DNA of 44,989 nt from Saccharopolyspora soli (lineage in GTDB: Bacteria; Actinomycetota; Actinomycetes; Mycobacteriales; Pseudonocardiaceae): assembly GCF_022678645.1 (NCBI RefSeq), contig NZ_JALBWV010000066.1:1-44989 (forward strand), read 5' to 3'. The notes beneath the pieces were generated by a model. That model did no database searches. It was not told the origin of the DNA and saw nothing but the letters and a program-made list of their open reading frames with translations. The position numbers and the translations under genes were made by a program. Of this stretch, positions 7,840 to 15,141 are shown one piece after another (the first letter of the stretch is position 1; each line of letters begins with the position of its first letter).

Positions 7840-8433
7840 ATGGCGCAGGTGGAGGCCGTTCGGGTGCTGGCGGCCAATCTGCGGGCGCTGCGCGCCGAGC
7901 AGGACTTGTCCTTGTCCGAGGTGGCGCGGCGCTCCGGGATCGCCAAGGGCACGCTGTCCCAGCTGGAGTCCGGTGTCGGCAACCCGACCATCCAGACCGT
8001 GTTCAGTTTGTCGAACGCTTTGCAGGTGCCGGTGTCGACCCTGCTGACCGAGCGCGCCGAGCCGGACGTGGTGCTGGTGCGCTCGGCCGGGCTGGAGGTG
8101 CTCAGCAGCAACGCCGTCGACCTGCGGATGCTGCGCCGCCTCGACCTGACCTCGACGGTGCTGGAGGTCTACGACCAGCGGGTGCGCCCCGGCGAGGTGC
8201 AGCACTCCGACGGGCACCCCGGCCGGGAACACGTCGTGGTCACCGAGGGAACGCTGCGGGTCGGACCGGCCGACGCGCCTTTCGAGCTGGAGCCCGGCGA
8301 CTACGTGTGCTTCCCGGCGCAGGCACCGCACACCTACGAGACGGTGGGCGGCCCGGTGACCTCGGTGCTGCTGCTGGAGTACCCGAGCGAGACCGACAGC
8401 CCGATGCTGCGGCACCACCCGCCGTTGGGCTAG
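7840..8433 (+). CDS. XRE-family regulator with C-terminal cupin domain
   Basis: 197 residues. An N-terminal Cro/C1 helix-turn-helix (LRALRAEQDLSLSEVARRSG ... GTLSQLESGVGNPTIQTVFS, about 10-65) is joined to a cupin_2 sensor domain (HPGREHVVVTEGTLRVG, EPGDYVCFPAQAPHTYE). These proteins sense small metabolites and usually repress catabolic genes. The ATG at 7840 follows GGAGGTGGGG. It lies directly upstream of, and in the same direction as, the hydroxyproline operon, whose promoter carries a palindromic operator at its start point, so it is a candidate local regulator (inference). Confidence 0.9.
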   Translation: MAQVEAVRVLAANLRALRAEQDLSLSEVARRSGIAKGTLSQLESGVGNPTIQTVFSLSNALQVPVSTLLTERAEPDVVLVRSAGLEVLSSNAVDLRMLRRLDLTSTVLEVYDQRVRPGEVQHSDGHPGREHVVVTEGTLRVGPADAPFELEPGDYVCFPAQAPHTYETVGGPVTSVLLLEYPSETDSPMLRHHPPLG

Positions 8434-8630
8434 GGACTGTTCCAGGGCTGGCCTGCGTGGCGGTGCGGGTGGCGGCACCTCAGCAGCCGCCTCGACTCCG
8501 GGATCGCCGACATCATGAATGCCAATTCACCAAGTCGGGGCTGCCCTCCCGAGGCGACGTCTGAGAACCCGCGGCGGTGCGAGTTGAATCCCACACCGCA
8601 AGCGGCTTCCGCCGCTTGTAAGACAGACCC
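8434..8630. repeat. MITE-like repeat, degenerate copy B
   Basis: Starts right after the XRE-cupin stop codon. It shares with the copies at 29527 and 40832 the blocks GCGTGGCGGTGCGGGTGGCGG, GACATCATGAATGCCAATTC, TGAGAACCCGCGGCGGTGC and the inner hairpin AGCGGCTTCCGCCGCT. The right end is worn (AAGACAGACCCG against AAGACAGGCACTCAG elsewhere). No coding capacity is supported. Confidence 0.75.
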
Positions 8631-8670
8631 GATGTGGCTGCGTCCTGGCTGGCCCACGCGCATTCTGGGG

Positions 8671-8724
8671 TTGACCCGGCTCCGTTCGGGGGCCTAACGT
8701 CTGTAGCGTTCATTTTAGTGAACG
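8671..8724 (+). promoter_or_regulatory. Promoter and palindromic operator of the hydroxyproline operon
   Basis: TTGACC (8671-8676), an 18-base spacer and TAACGT (8695-8700) make a plausible promoter. A perfect palindrome CGTTCA-TTTTAG-TGAACG (8707-8724) lies at the expected transcription start, 13 bases before the first ATG, a typical repressor site. The regulator could be the adjacent XRE-cupin protein or one encoded elsewhere. Confidence 0.65.
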
Positions 8725-8737
8725 TTGGTGGTGATCA

Positions 8738-9922
8738 ATGGGGCAGCTTCCGGACATCGTGATCGTCGGCGCCGGGATCGTCGGTGCGGCTTGCGCAGAG
8801 GCGCTCAGCGCGGCCGGATTCGTCGTCGATGTGCTCGATCGCGGTGCGCCCGCGGCGGGCACGACAGCCTCCGGCGAGGGCAATGTGCTGGTTTCGGACA
8901 AACCGCCGGGTGCGGAACTCCGGCTGGCGCAGGCGAGCCGTCGGCGGTGGCCGGAACTGGTCCGGAAACTGCGCGAAGAACTCGGCGACATCGCGGATTT
9001 CGAGTGGGAAGCCAAGGGCGGCGTCGTCGCGGCGACCACAGTGGACGGAGCTGAGGCGCTGACCGCGTTCGCCGCGGAACAGCGCGATGCGGGCGTCGAT
9101 GCGCAGGTGCTGCCATCCGGCGCGGTGTTCGACCTGGAACCGCACCTCACACGGGACACCTCGCTGGCGGTGCACTATCCCGAAGACGCCCAGGTGCAGC
9201 CAGTTCTCGCGGCGTCGGCGCTGCTCGCGGCGGTGCGACGGCGCGGCGGCACGGTGCGCTCCGCGACCAGGGCCACCGGTGTGCTGCTCGGCCGCGATGG
9301 CCGCGTGACCGGGGTGCGCACCGACGGCGGTTCCTTGTCCTGCGGGGCGGTGGTCAATGCGTGCGGACCGTGGGCTGGGGACTTCGCGAGTTCCGCCGGG
9401 GCACCGATCGCCGTCCTGCCGCGCCGGGGCATGGTGCTGGTGACCGCGCCGGTGCCGCCGGGCACCGTGCGGCACAAGGTCTACGACGCCGACTACGTCG
9501 GCGCGGTGGAAAGCGGTGACGCCGAGCTGCAGACTTCCACCGTCGTCGAGAGTACCCAGGCCGGAACCGTGCTGATCGGATCGAGCCGGGAACGCATCGG
9601 ATTCGACGACACCGTCCGGATGCACGTGCTGCGCGAGATGGCGCGCAAGGCCGCTGTGCTGTTCCCAGTGCTGGGGCAGGTTCCGGTGCTGCGCGCATAT
9701 GGCGGCTTCCGGCCGTACGCGCCGGACCACCTGCCGGTGATCGGCGCTGATCCCCGAGTCGCCGGGCTGTGGCATGCGACCGGGCACGAGGGCGCCGGGG
9801 TCGGGCTCGCCGCTGCTACCGGGCAGCTGCTCGCGGAGTTGTTCACCGGGACCCCGCCGCACGTCGATCCGAAGCCGTTCCGGGTGGACCGTCCCGAACT
9901 GATCGAGGAGGTGGGCGCGTGA
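8738..9922 (+). CDS. D-hydroxyproline dehydrogenase, DAO-type FAD subunit
   Basis: 394 residues of the D-amino-acid oxidase (DAO) fold. The N-terminal dinucleotide motif IVIVGAGIVGAACAEALS binds FAD, and the C-terminal GGFRPYAPDHLPVIG ... GLWHATGHEGAGVGLA closes the FAD site, as in glycine/sarcosine oxidase-like and HcnC-like proteins. With the next two genes it forms a heteromeric, membrane-respiratory-chain-linked dehydrogenase of the LhpBEF/HcnABC type that oxidises cis-4-hydroxy-D-proline to pyrroline-4-hydroxy-2-carboxylate (family knowledge; substrate from context). Its stop overlaps the next start by four bases (GTGA). Confidence 0.87.
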   Translation: MGQLPDIVIVGAGIVGAACAEALSAAGFVVDVLDRGAPAAGTTASGEGNVLVSDKPPGAELRLAQASRRRWPELVRKLREELGDIADFEWEAKGGVVAATTVDGAEALTAFAAEQRDAGVDAQVLPSGAVFDLEPHLTRDTSLAVHYPEDAQVQPVLAASALLAAVRRRGGTVRSATRATGVLLGRDGRVTGVRTDGGSLSCGAVVNACGPWAGDFASSAGAPIAVLPRRGMVLVTAPVPPGTVRHKVYDADYVGAVESGDAELQTSTVVESTQAGTVLIGSSRERIGFDDTVRMHVLREMARKAAVLFPVLGQVPVLRAYGGFRPYAPDHLPVIGADPRVAGLWHATGHEGAGVGLAAATGQLLAELFTGTPPHVDPKPFRVDRPELIEEVGA

Positions 9923-10248
9923 CCGGCCCGTTCCTGGCGTCGGACCGGCAAGATCCGGTGCGACCGCAGTACCCGCCCGAATTCGCCGTCGAGGTCGACG
10001 GTGAACCGGTCAGTGCTCGGGCTGGGCAGACGGTCGCGGCGGTGTTGATGTCCATCGGTCGCACCTCGTGGCGCAGCACCAGGCAGCACTCCCGGCCACG
10101 CGGGCTGTTCTGCGGCATCGGAGCGTGCTTCGACTGCCTGCTCGTGGTCAACGGGCTGCCGGATGTGCGGGCGTGCCAGCGCGTTGTGTCGCCCGGCGAT
10201 GTCATCCGCACCCAAATCGGTGCACAACTGCCGGGAGGTGAGTCGTGA
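9919..10248 (+). CDS. D-hydroxyproline dehydrogenase, [2Fe-2S] subunit
   Basis: 109 residues of the small 2Fe-2S ferredoxin type (Fer2_4) seen as HcnA-like subunits. The cluster ligands are visible as C-x4-C-x2-C-x12-C in CGIGACFDC ... VRAC (about 64-85). It begins as a GTG that overlaps the preceding stop codon by four bases and its own stop overlaps the next GTG in the same way, so the three subunits are almost certainly translationally coupled. It should pass electrons between the FAD subunits and the acceptor. Confidence 0.9.
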   Translation: MTGPFLASDRQDPVRPQYPPEFAVEVDGEPVSARAGQTVAAVLMSIGRTSWRSTRQHSRPRGLFCGIGACFDCLLVVNGLPDVRACQRVVSPGDVIRTQIGAQLPGGES

Positions 10249-11657
10249 GCGTCGTGGTCGTCGGCGGCGGGCCTGCTGGCATGAACGCCGCGGTGCGGAC
10301 CGCGCGAGCTGGTGCCGAGGTGGTGCTGGTCGACTCCGCCGAGCAGCTCGGCGGGCAGTTCCACCGCCAGCTCCCAGCGCAGTTCGCGGCCCAGCGGCCG
10401 GACCGGGTCCAGCACGACTGGCAGCGGTTCCTGGCCCTTCGCGACGAAATCCTGGCGCACCCGAGAATTCGCTACTTGCCACGCAGCACGGTGTGGGCGC
10501 TCGAACCCGACCAGCTCGTGCTGCACGTCCAAAGTGGATCCGCCGATGCGCTGGATCGCCGATCGTCGGTGTTGCGCGCTGATGCGTTGGTGCTGGCCAC
10601 CGGGGCGCACGACCGGGTGCTCCCGTTCCCCGGCTGGGACCTGCCCGGCGTGTTCAGCGCCGGAGCCGCCCAGGCGATGGCGAAGGGCCAGCGGATCGCG
10701 GTCGGCCGCCGGGTGCTGGTCGCCGGGACCGGACCGTTCCTGTTGCCGGTCGCCGAGTCGCTGCTCGACGTGGGCGCCGAGGTCGTCGGCGTGCTGGAGG
10801 CCGGGAATCCGGCCGCTTGGCTGCGGCAATCGACGGCGATCGCCGGGCAGTTCGGCAAACTCGCGGAACTGGCGGGGTATGCGGCCAGGTTCGCCGGTCG
10901 GGTGCCGTACCGGATCCGCACCACTGTCGTCGAGGCCCGTGGCGACGACCGGGTTCGCACCGTGGTGACGGCCAAAGTGGACTCCGCGTGGCGACCGATC
11001 CCCGGCACGCAGCGTCGTATCGAGGTCGATGCGGTGTGCGTCGGGCACGGATTCGTACCGCAGCTGGAGCTGGCGTTGGCCGCCCGCTGTCGCGTCGTGG
11101 ACGGGTTCGTCGAGGTGGATGCGGCGCAGCGGACGTCCACGCCGGGGGTGTTCGCGGCCGGTGAGACGACCGGGATCGGCGGCGCCCAGCTCGCCGCTGC
11201 CGAGGGCGCGGTCGCCGGACTCGCTGCGGCCGTGCACGCCGGAGTCACCAATTGGAACACCGTGGAGGCACAGGCGCGCGAGGCGCTTGTGAATGTCCGG
11301 AGTGGACGGGAGTTCGCACGGGCGCTCGCCCGGTCACATCCGATCGGATCGGGCTGGTCCGAGTGGTTGAAACCGGACACCCTGGTTTGCCGGTGCGAGG
11401 AAGTCCCGTACCGCGCGCTGAAAGACGCGGTCCTGCAGCGCACCGCGCACAGCGCCCGGTCGCTGAAGCTGCTGTGCCGCGTGGGGCTCGGCCCCTGCCA
11501 GGGCCGGATCTGCGGGCGCAACGCCACCGATCTCGCCGAGCAGCTGCTGGGCGAGCCGCTCCCGGACCCCGAGACACCCGCCCGCAGGCCGATCGCGACG
11601 CCCATCCGGCTCGCCGACCTGGCAAGCATTCCAACCAGCAACGAGGAGGAAAAGTGA
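10245..11657 (+). CDS. D-hydroxyproline dehydrogenase, NAD(P)/FAD-fold subunit with BFD-like domain
   Basis: 470 residues. It is a pyridine-nucleotide-disulfide-oxidoreductase fold protein with VVVVGGGPAGMNAAVRTARAG at the start, LVLATGAHDRVLPFPGW, a second dinucleotide motif RVLVAGTGPFLLPVAE and the FAAGETTGIGG FAD motif. The C-terminal part carries four cysteines in VCRCEE ... LLCRVGLGPCQGRICGR, a BFD-like [2Fe-2S] site. This is the HcnB-like large subunit of the complex. The GTG start overlaps the previous stop, and the stop overlaps the next GTG. Confidence 0.88.
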   Translation: MSVVVVGGGPAGMNAAVRTARAGAEVVLVDSAEQLGGQFHRQLPAQFAAQRPDRVQHDWQRFLALRDEILAHPRIRYLPRSTVWALEPDQLVLHVQSGSADALDRRSSVLRADALVLATGAHDRVLPFPGWDLPGVFSAGAAQAMAKGQRIAVGRRVLVAGTGPFLLPVAESLLDVGAEVVGVLEAGNPAAWLRQSTAIAGQFGKLAELAGYAARFAGRVPYRIRTTVVEARGDDRVRTVVTAKVDSAWRPIPGTQRRIEVDAVCVGHGFVPQLELALAARCRVVDGFVEVDAAQRTSTPGVFAAGETTGIGGAQLAAAEGAVAGLAAAVHAGVTNWNTVEAQAREALVNVRSGREFARALARSHPIGSGWSEWLKPDTLVCRCEEVPYRALKDAVLQRTAHSARSLKLLCRVGLGPCQGRICGRNATDLAEQLLGEPLPDPETPARRPIATPIRLADLASIPTSNEEEK

Positions 11658-12574
11658 GCTCTAGCAAGGACCTCGGCGGTGTCGTCGTCGCGACTGCGTT
11701 GCCCTACGCCGAAGACGCGTCGGCCCCGGCCGGGCTGCGAGTCGACTACGACCGCTACGCGGAGCACTGCCGCTGGGTGGTGGACAACGGTTGCCACGGC
11801 GTCGGTCCCAACGGCTCGCTCGGCGAGTATTCCTCGCTGACCCACGAGGAGCGCCGCAAGGTGGCGCAGACCGCGATCGCGACAGTCGGCGACCGGGCCA
11901 CGGTCGTCGTCGGCGTGCACGCACCGAGCGCGCACGAGGCGCGGCGCTGGGCCGAACTGGCCGCCGAGGACGGCGCGGACGGGCTGCTGTGCCTGCCACC
12001 GACGATGTACCGCGCCAACCACGGCGAAGTGCTGCACCACTTCGAGCAGGTCGCGGCCGTGGGCCTGCCCGTGATGGTCTACAACAACCCCATCGACACA
12101 AAGGTCGACCTCACTCCCGATCTGGTGCGCGAGATCGCCGAGATCGACAACATCGTGGCGATCAAGGAGTTCTCCGGCGACGTCCGACGCGTGCTGGAGA
12201 TCCGCGAGCAGGCGCCCCGGCTCAACGTGGTGGGGGGTGCCGACGACGTGGTGCTTGAGTCGCTGCTGATGGGGGCGGGCGGTTGGTTCGCCGGGTTCCC
12301 GAACGTCTTCCCGGCCGAATCGGTGCGGCTCTACGAGCTGGCGCGGCAGGGCAAGGTCGAGGAGGCGCGGGCGCTGTACGAGCCGCTGGTGGCCGCGTTC
12401 CGGTGGGATTCGCGCACTGAGTTCGTGCAGGCCATCAAGCGCGGTATGGAGATCGTCGGCCGCTTCGGCGGTCCGTGCCGCCCACCGCGCGGACCGCTGC
12501 CCGAGGCGATGCTGGCACAGGTCGACGAGGACATGCGACGCGCGGTCGACTACCTGCGGAGCAAGGAGAACTGA
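11654..12574 (+). CDS. DapA-family deaminase for pyrroline-4-hydroxy-2-carboxylate
   Basis: 306 residues, TIM-barrel Schiff-base aldolase family. The Schiff-base lysine is K171 (VAIKEFSGD), the proton-relay tyrosine Y143 (MVYNNP), and the substrate-loop motif is GPNGSLGEY. In hydroxyproline operons this member converts 1-pyrroline-4-hydroxy-2-carboxylate to alpha-ketoglutarate semialdehyde and ammonia (family knowledge); context supports that role over dihydrodipicolinate synthase. The GTG start sits behind GAGGAGG and overlaps the dehydrogenase stop. The final base of its stop is the first base of the next ATG. Confidence 0.88.
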   Translation: MSSSKDLGGVVVATALPYAEDASAPAGLRVDYDRYAEHCRWVVDNGCHGVGPNGSLGEYSSLTHEERRKVAQTAIATVGDRATVVVGVHAPSAHEARRWAELAAEDGADGLLCLPPTMYRANHGEVLHHFEQVAAVGLPVMVYNNPIDTKVDLTPDLVREIAEIDNIVAIKEFSGDVRRVLEIREQAPRLNVVGGADDVVLESLLMGAGGWFAGFPNVFPAESVRLYELARQGKVEEARALYEPLVAAFRWDSRTEFVQAIKRGMEIVGRFGGPCRPPRGPLPEAMLAQVDEDMRRAVDYLRSKEN

Positions 12575-13575
12575 TGCGTTCGCGACGGTATTTCAGCGCC
12601 GTCGACTCGCACACCGAAGGCATGCCGACACGGGTGATCACCGGCGGCGTCGGTGTGGTGCCGGGTGCGTCGATGGCCGAAAAGCGGCGCTACTTCGTCG
12701 ATAACCTCGACCACATCCGGGAGTTGCTGGTCAACGAACCGCGTGGGCACTCGGCGATGAGCGGTGCGATCCTGCAGCCCGCGACCCGCGAGGACGCCGA
12801 CTGGGGCGTGATCTACATCGAGGTCTCCGGCTGCCTGCCGATGTGCGGGCACGGCACCATCGGGGTCGCCACGGTGCTGGTGGAGACCGGGATGGTGGAG
12901 GTAGTAGAGCCGGTCACCACGGTCCGGCTGGACACCCCGGCGGGTCTGGTGGTGGCCGAAGTGGCGGTCCGCGACGGGCAGGCCGAATCGGTGACCATCC
13001 GCAACGTGCCATCGTTCGCGGTGGAGTTGGACGCCGCGGTGGAGGTGCCGGGGATCGGCACGGTCGGCTACGACATGGCCTTCGGCGGCAACTTCTACGC
13101 CATCACGTCGTTGGCCGATCTCGGAATTCCCTTCGACAAGGCGGAGAAGGGCCGGATGCTGGACGCCGGTCTGGCGATCATGGCGGCCATCAACGAGCAG
13201 CGGCGGCCACAGCACCCGCTGGACGCCGGGATCGCCGGGTGCAAGCACGTCTACCTCGAAGCACCGGGCAGCGACGCCAAGCACTCCCGGCACGCGATGG
13301 CGATCCACCCCGGTTGGTTCGACCGATCCCCGTGCGGCACCGGCACTTCCGCCCGGATGGCGCAGTTGCACGCGCGCGGCCTGCTCGACCTGGAAACGGA
13401 CTTCGTCAACGAATCCCTGATCGGCACCCGGTTCGTCGGTCGGCTGGTGGACACCGCACAGATCGGCGACCGACCCGCGGTGGTGCCGACCATCACCGGC
13501 CGGGCCTGGATCACCGGCATGGCCCAGTACCTGCTGGACCCGACCGACCCGTTCCCGACCGGCTTCACCTTGTAA
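12574..13575 (+). CDS. 4-hydroxyproline 2-epimerase (proline racemase family)
   Basis: 333 residues, cytoplasmic, cofactor-independent. Both catalytic cysteines of true racemases/epimerases are present: C91 in MCGHGTIG and C254 in SPCGTGTSA, which excludes the trans-3-hydroxyproline dehydratase subfamily (Cys to Thr). The N-terminus FSAVDSHTEGMPTRVITGG is diagnostic. It turns trans-4-hydroxy-L-proline into cis-4-hydroxy-D-proline, the substrate of the three-subunit dehydrogenase upstream. The start overlaps the previous stop (TGATG). Being last in the operon while catalysing the first step is a common arrangement. Confidence 0.92.
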   Translation: MRSRRYFSAVDSHTEGMPTRVITGGVGVVPGASMAEKRRYFVDNLDHIRELLVNEPRGHSAMSGAILQPATREDADWGVIYIEVSGCLPMCGHGTIGVATVLVETGMVEVVEPVTTVRLDTPAGLVVAEVAVRDGQAESVTIRNVPSFAVELDAAVEVPGIGTVGYDMAFGGNFYAITSLADLGIPFDKAEKGRMLDAGLAIMAAINEQRRPQHPLDAGIAGCKHVYLEAPGSDAKHSRHAMAIHPGWFDRSPCGTGTSARMAQLHARGLLDLETDFVNESLIGTRFVGRLVDTAQIGDRPAVVPTITGRAWITGMAQYLLDPTDPFPTGFTL

Positions 13576-13629
13576 TCCCCGCGCGGCGTCCCCGCACGAG
13601 CCGCACTGGTGCACCCGCGACGTGGTCGT

Positions 13630-13665
13630 GAGTGCGAAAACCGGTTGGAGCCGGTTTTCGCACTC
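13630..13665. repeat. Hairpin repeat, GTGAGTGCGAAA family, copy 2
   Basis: Perfect 15-bp inverted repeat (13630-13644 and 13651-13665) around the loop TTGGAG; the arm is GAGTGCGAAAACCGG. It sits 54 bases after the epimerase stop and its right edge is fused to the permease remnant. It could also terminate the hydroxyproline operon. Confidence 0.85.
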
Positions 13666-13782
13666 GACTGGGTCACCTGGCTCCGCTTCGTCGGCTGGAT
13701 GGTCGTCGGGCTGCTGGTGTACGCGTTCTACGGCTACCGGCGATCGGTGCTGGCGGACAAAACGGTCGCGGGCGCAGGCTGA
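13666..13782 (+). pseudogene. Amino-acid permease C-terminal remnant
   Basis: In one frame the sequence reads DWVTWLRFVGWMVVGLLVYA, then FYGYRRSVLADKTVAGAG and a TGA stop at 13780. This is the last transmembrane helix and basic tail typical of APC-superfamily amino-acid permeases (WLRF..WM..GL..Y..YG.R.S). Nothing of the other helices remains and the fragment begins exactly where the hairpin repeat ends. Following the epimerase, it is probably what is left of a hydroxyproline or proline transporter formerly in the operon (inference). Confidence 0.65.
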
Positions 13783-13802
13783 GCGCTGCCAGGATGGGCG
13801 GT

Positions 13803-14336
13803 ATGACCGAAGTGCGCACCGCACACACCGCCGACCTGGACGATGCGACGATCAAGGCCGCCCGAGCGCTGCTCTGGGAAGTTTTCGACGACATGACCGA
13901 AGACGACTGGGAGCACTGCCTGGGCGGCATCCACGCCCTGGCGTGGGACGGCGGTGTTCTGATCGGCCACGGCGCGGTGGTCCAACGACGACTGCTGCAC
14001 GCCGGGCGGGCGCTGCGCACCGGCTACATCGAGGGGGTCGGCGTCCGCGTCGACTACCGCCGCCGAGGAGTCGGCGCAATGCTGATGGCCGAACTGGAGC
14101 GCGTGGTGCGCGGAGCCTACGAACTGGGTGCGCTCGGTGCCAGCGAGGATGGGATGGCGTTCTACGCGGCGCGCGGTTGGCAGCCGTGGCAGGGCCCAAC
14201 CTCGATCCTCACCCTCACCGGCTTCGAGCGAACCGCTGACGAGGACGGCTACATCTTCGTCCTGCCCGTCACGGCACCGCTGGACCTGACCGCAGACCTG
14301 GCGACCTGCGACTGGCGCGACGGCGAGGTCTGGTAG
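13803..14336 (+). CDS. Aminoglycoside 2'-N-acetyltransferase, AAC(2')-I family
   Basis: 177 residues, GNAT fold. It aligns throughout with mycobacterial AAC(2')-Ic: DWEHCLGGIHALAW, RTGYIEGVGVRVDYRRRGVG (acetyl-CoA loop), GAYELGALGAS, RGWQPWQGPTS, DEDGYIFVLP and the terminal CDWRDGEVW. Residues matching aminoglycoside contacts recalled for AAC(2')-Ic (D35, D40, E82, G83, S117, D152, E178, W181) appear as D30, D35, E77, G78, S114, D148, E175 and W177. It would acetylate the 2'-amino group of gentamicin/tobramycin-type drugs. The physiological role of chromosomal copies is debated. The ATG is weakly preceded by AGGATGGG. Confidence 0.9.
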   Translation: MTEVRTAHTADLDDATIKAARALLWEVFDDMTEDDWEHCLGGIHALAWDGGVLIGHGAVVQRRLLHAGRALRTGYIEGVGVRVDYRRRGVGAMLMAELERVVRGAYELGALGASEDGMAFYAARGWQPWQGPTSILTLTGFERTADEDGYIFVLPVTAPLDLTADLATCDWRDGEVW

Positions 14337-14382
14337 GCGCGTTCCGTTGGGAGAGCGGGACTCCCACCTGAACCCGCGTGGG

Positions 14383-14417
14383 CCCGGTAGCCGGGCGGGG
14401 GCAGCCCGGCTACCGGG
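14383..14417. terminator. Bidirectional terminator hairpin
   Basis: Perfect 14-bp GC-rich inverted repeat (CCCGGTAGCCGGGC and its complement) around a 7-base loop, located between the convergent acetyltransferase and small membrane protein genes. No T-run, as is common in high-GC actinobacteria. It is unrelated in sequence to the other repeat hairpins. Confidence 0.7.
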
Positions 14418-14470
14418 AGGATCGGCGCGATGGTCGGGGAGGGGTCGACGCGCCGATCCGGTTCAGGGGG

Positions 14471-14695
14471 TCACGCGGCTCGGGGTTCCTCGTCCGCGTC
14501 CGGTGGTTGCTGAAGGCGGTGGCGGCCGGTGTATTCGGCTTCGCGCTGGGCTTCCACGTCGTCGATGAGTTGCCACACGTCGTAGGTTTCCTCGCCTCCG
14601 CCGCTGTGCTGGTGCGGGTTCGGCGAGGGAATGAGCAGCATCGCGAAGATCACGACGTTGATCGCGATGAGCGTGCCCAGCTGCAACCAGAACAT
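14471..14695 (-). CDS. Small single-pass membrane protein
   Basis: 74 residues. An N-terminal transmembrane helix (MFWLQLGTLIAINVVIFAML) is followed by a hydrophilic tail rich in His, Glu and Asp (HQHSGGGEETYDVWQLIDDV ...). The ATG at 14695 is preferred because GGGAGG lies eight bases upstream; an upstream in-frame ATG at 14719 lacks one. No family recognised. It converges on the acetyltransferase gene with a hairpin between them. Confidence 0.6.
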   Translation of the reverse strand: MFWLQLGTLIAINVVIFAMLLIPSPNPHQHSGGGEETYDVWQLIDDVEAQREAEYTGRHRLQQPPDADEEPRAA

Positions 14696-14740
14696 CACCA
14701 AGTCCTCCCGGCCTATCATCGTCCGATGTGGATGGTCAGA

Positions 14741-15061
14741 TCAGCGCGACCGCCTGACGCATTTCCGCTTGCGCAATTGACGCGTTGGCGCGCTCCTGGC
14801 GATGTCGGATCGGGCTGGATTCGATGCCCTGTTGTGCGCTTCCGCGATCCGCATGCAAACCGAACAACGCGGCCGGGTCGTGACCGGATGCCCGACGGCG
14901 GCCCACATCACCTCCGCGCCGCACGCGCCACCTCCACCGCGGCGGAGCACGAAATGCGTGTCCAACGCCCGCAATCCAGGCGAAGGCAACCACCGGGGCC
15001 ACGTCTCCAACTCCAACACCTCCATGGTTCGCAACTTGTCCATTGGTTGCGTTGTCACCAT
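14741..15061 (-). CDS. Putative small zinc-finger-like protein
   Basis: 106 residues with strongly G/C-ending codons. The middle contains ACGAEVMW and RPRCSVCMRIAEA, giving one Cys followed about 22 residues later by C-x2-C. That resembles the short zinc-ribbon hypotheticals often encoded beside XRE/DUF5753 regulators in actinomycetes (general knowledge). It is transcribed divergently from the XRE gene at 15142. The start is uncertain: ATGs at 15061, 15043 and 15025 are in frame and none has a clear ribosome-binding site. The opposite strand also has open frames here, but with poorer codon composition. Confidence 0.5.
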   Translation of the reverse strand: MVTTQPMDKLRTMEVLELETWPRWLPSPGLRALDTHFVLRRGGGGACGAEVMWAAVGHPVTTRPRCSVCMRIAEAHNRASNPARSDIARSAPTRQLRKRKCVRRSR

Positions 15062-15141
15062 GTTGGTTGGTTGCCAGGGTGCACCACCAGTGATCTAATT
15101 GGGTGATCTGTTTGCGCTGATCAACCGATAGGATGTGGTGC

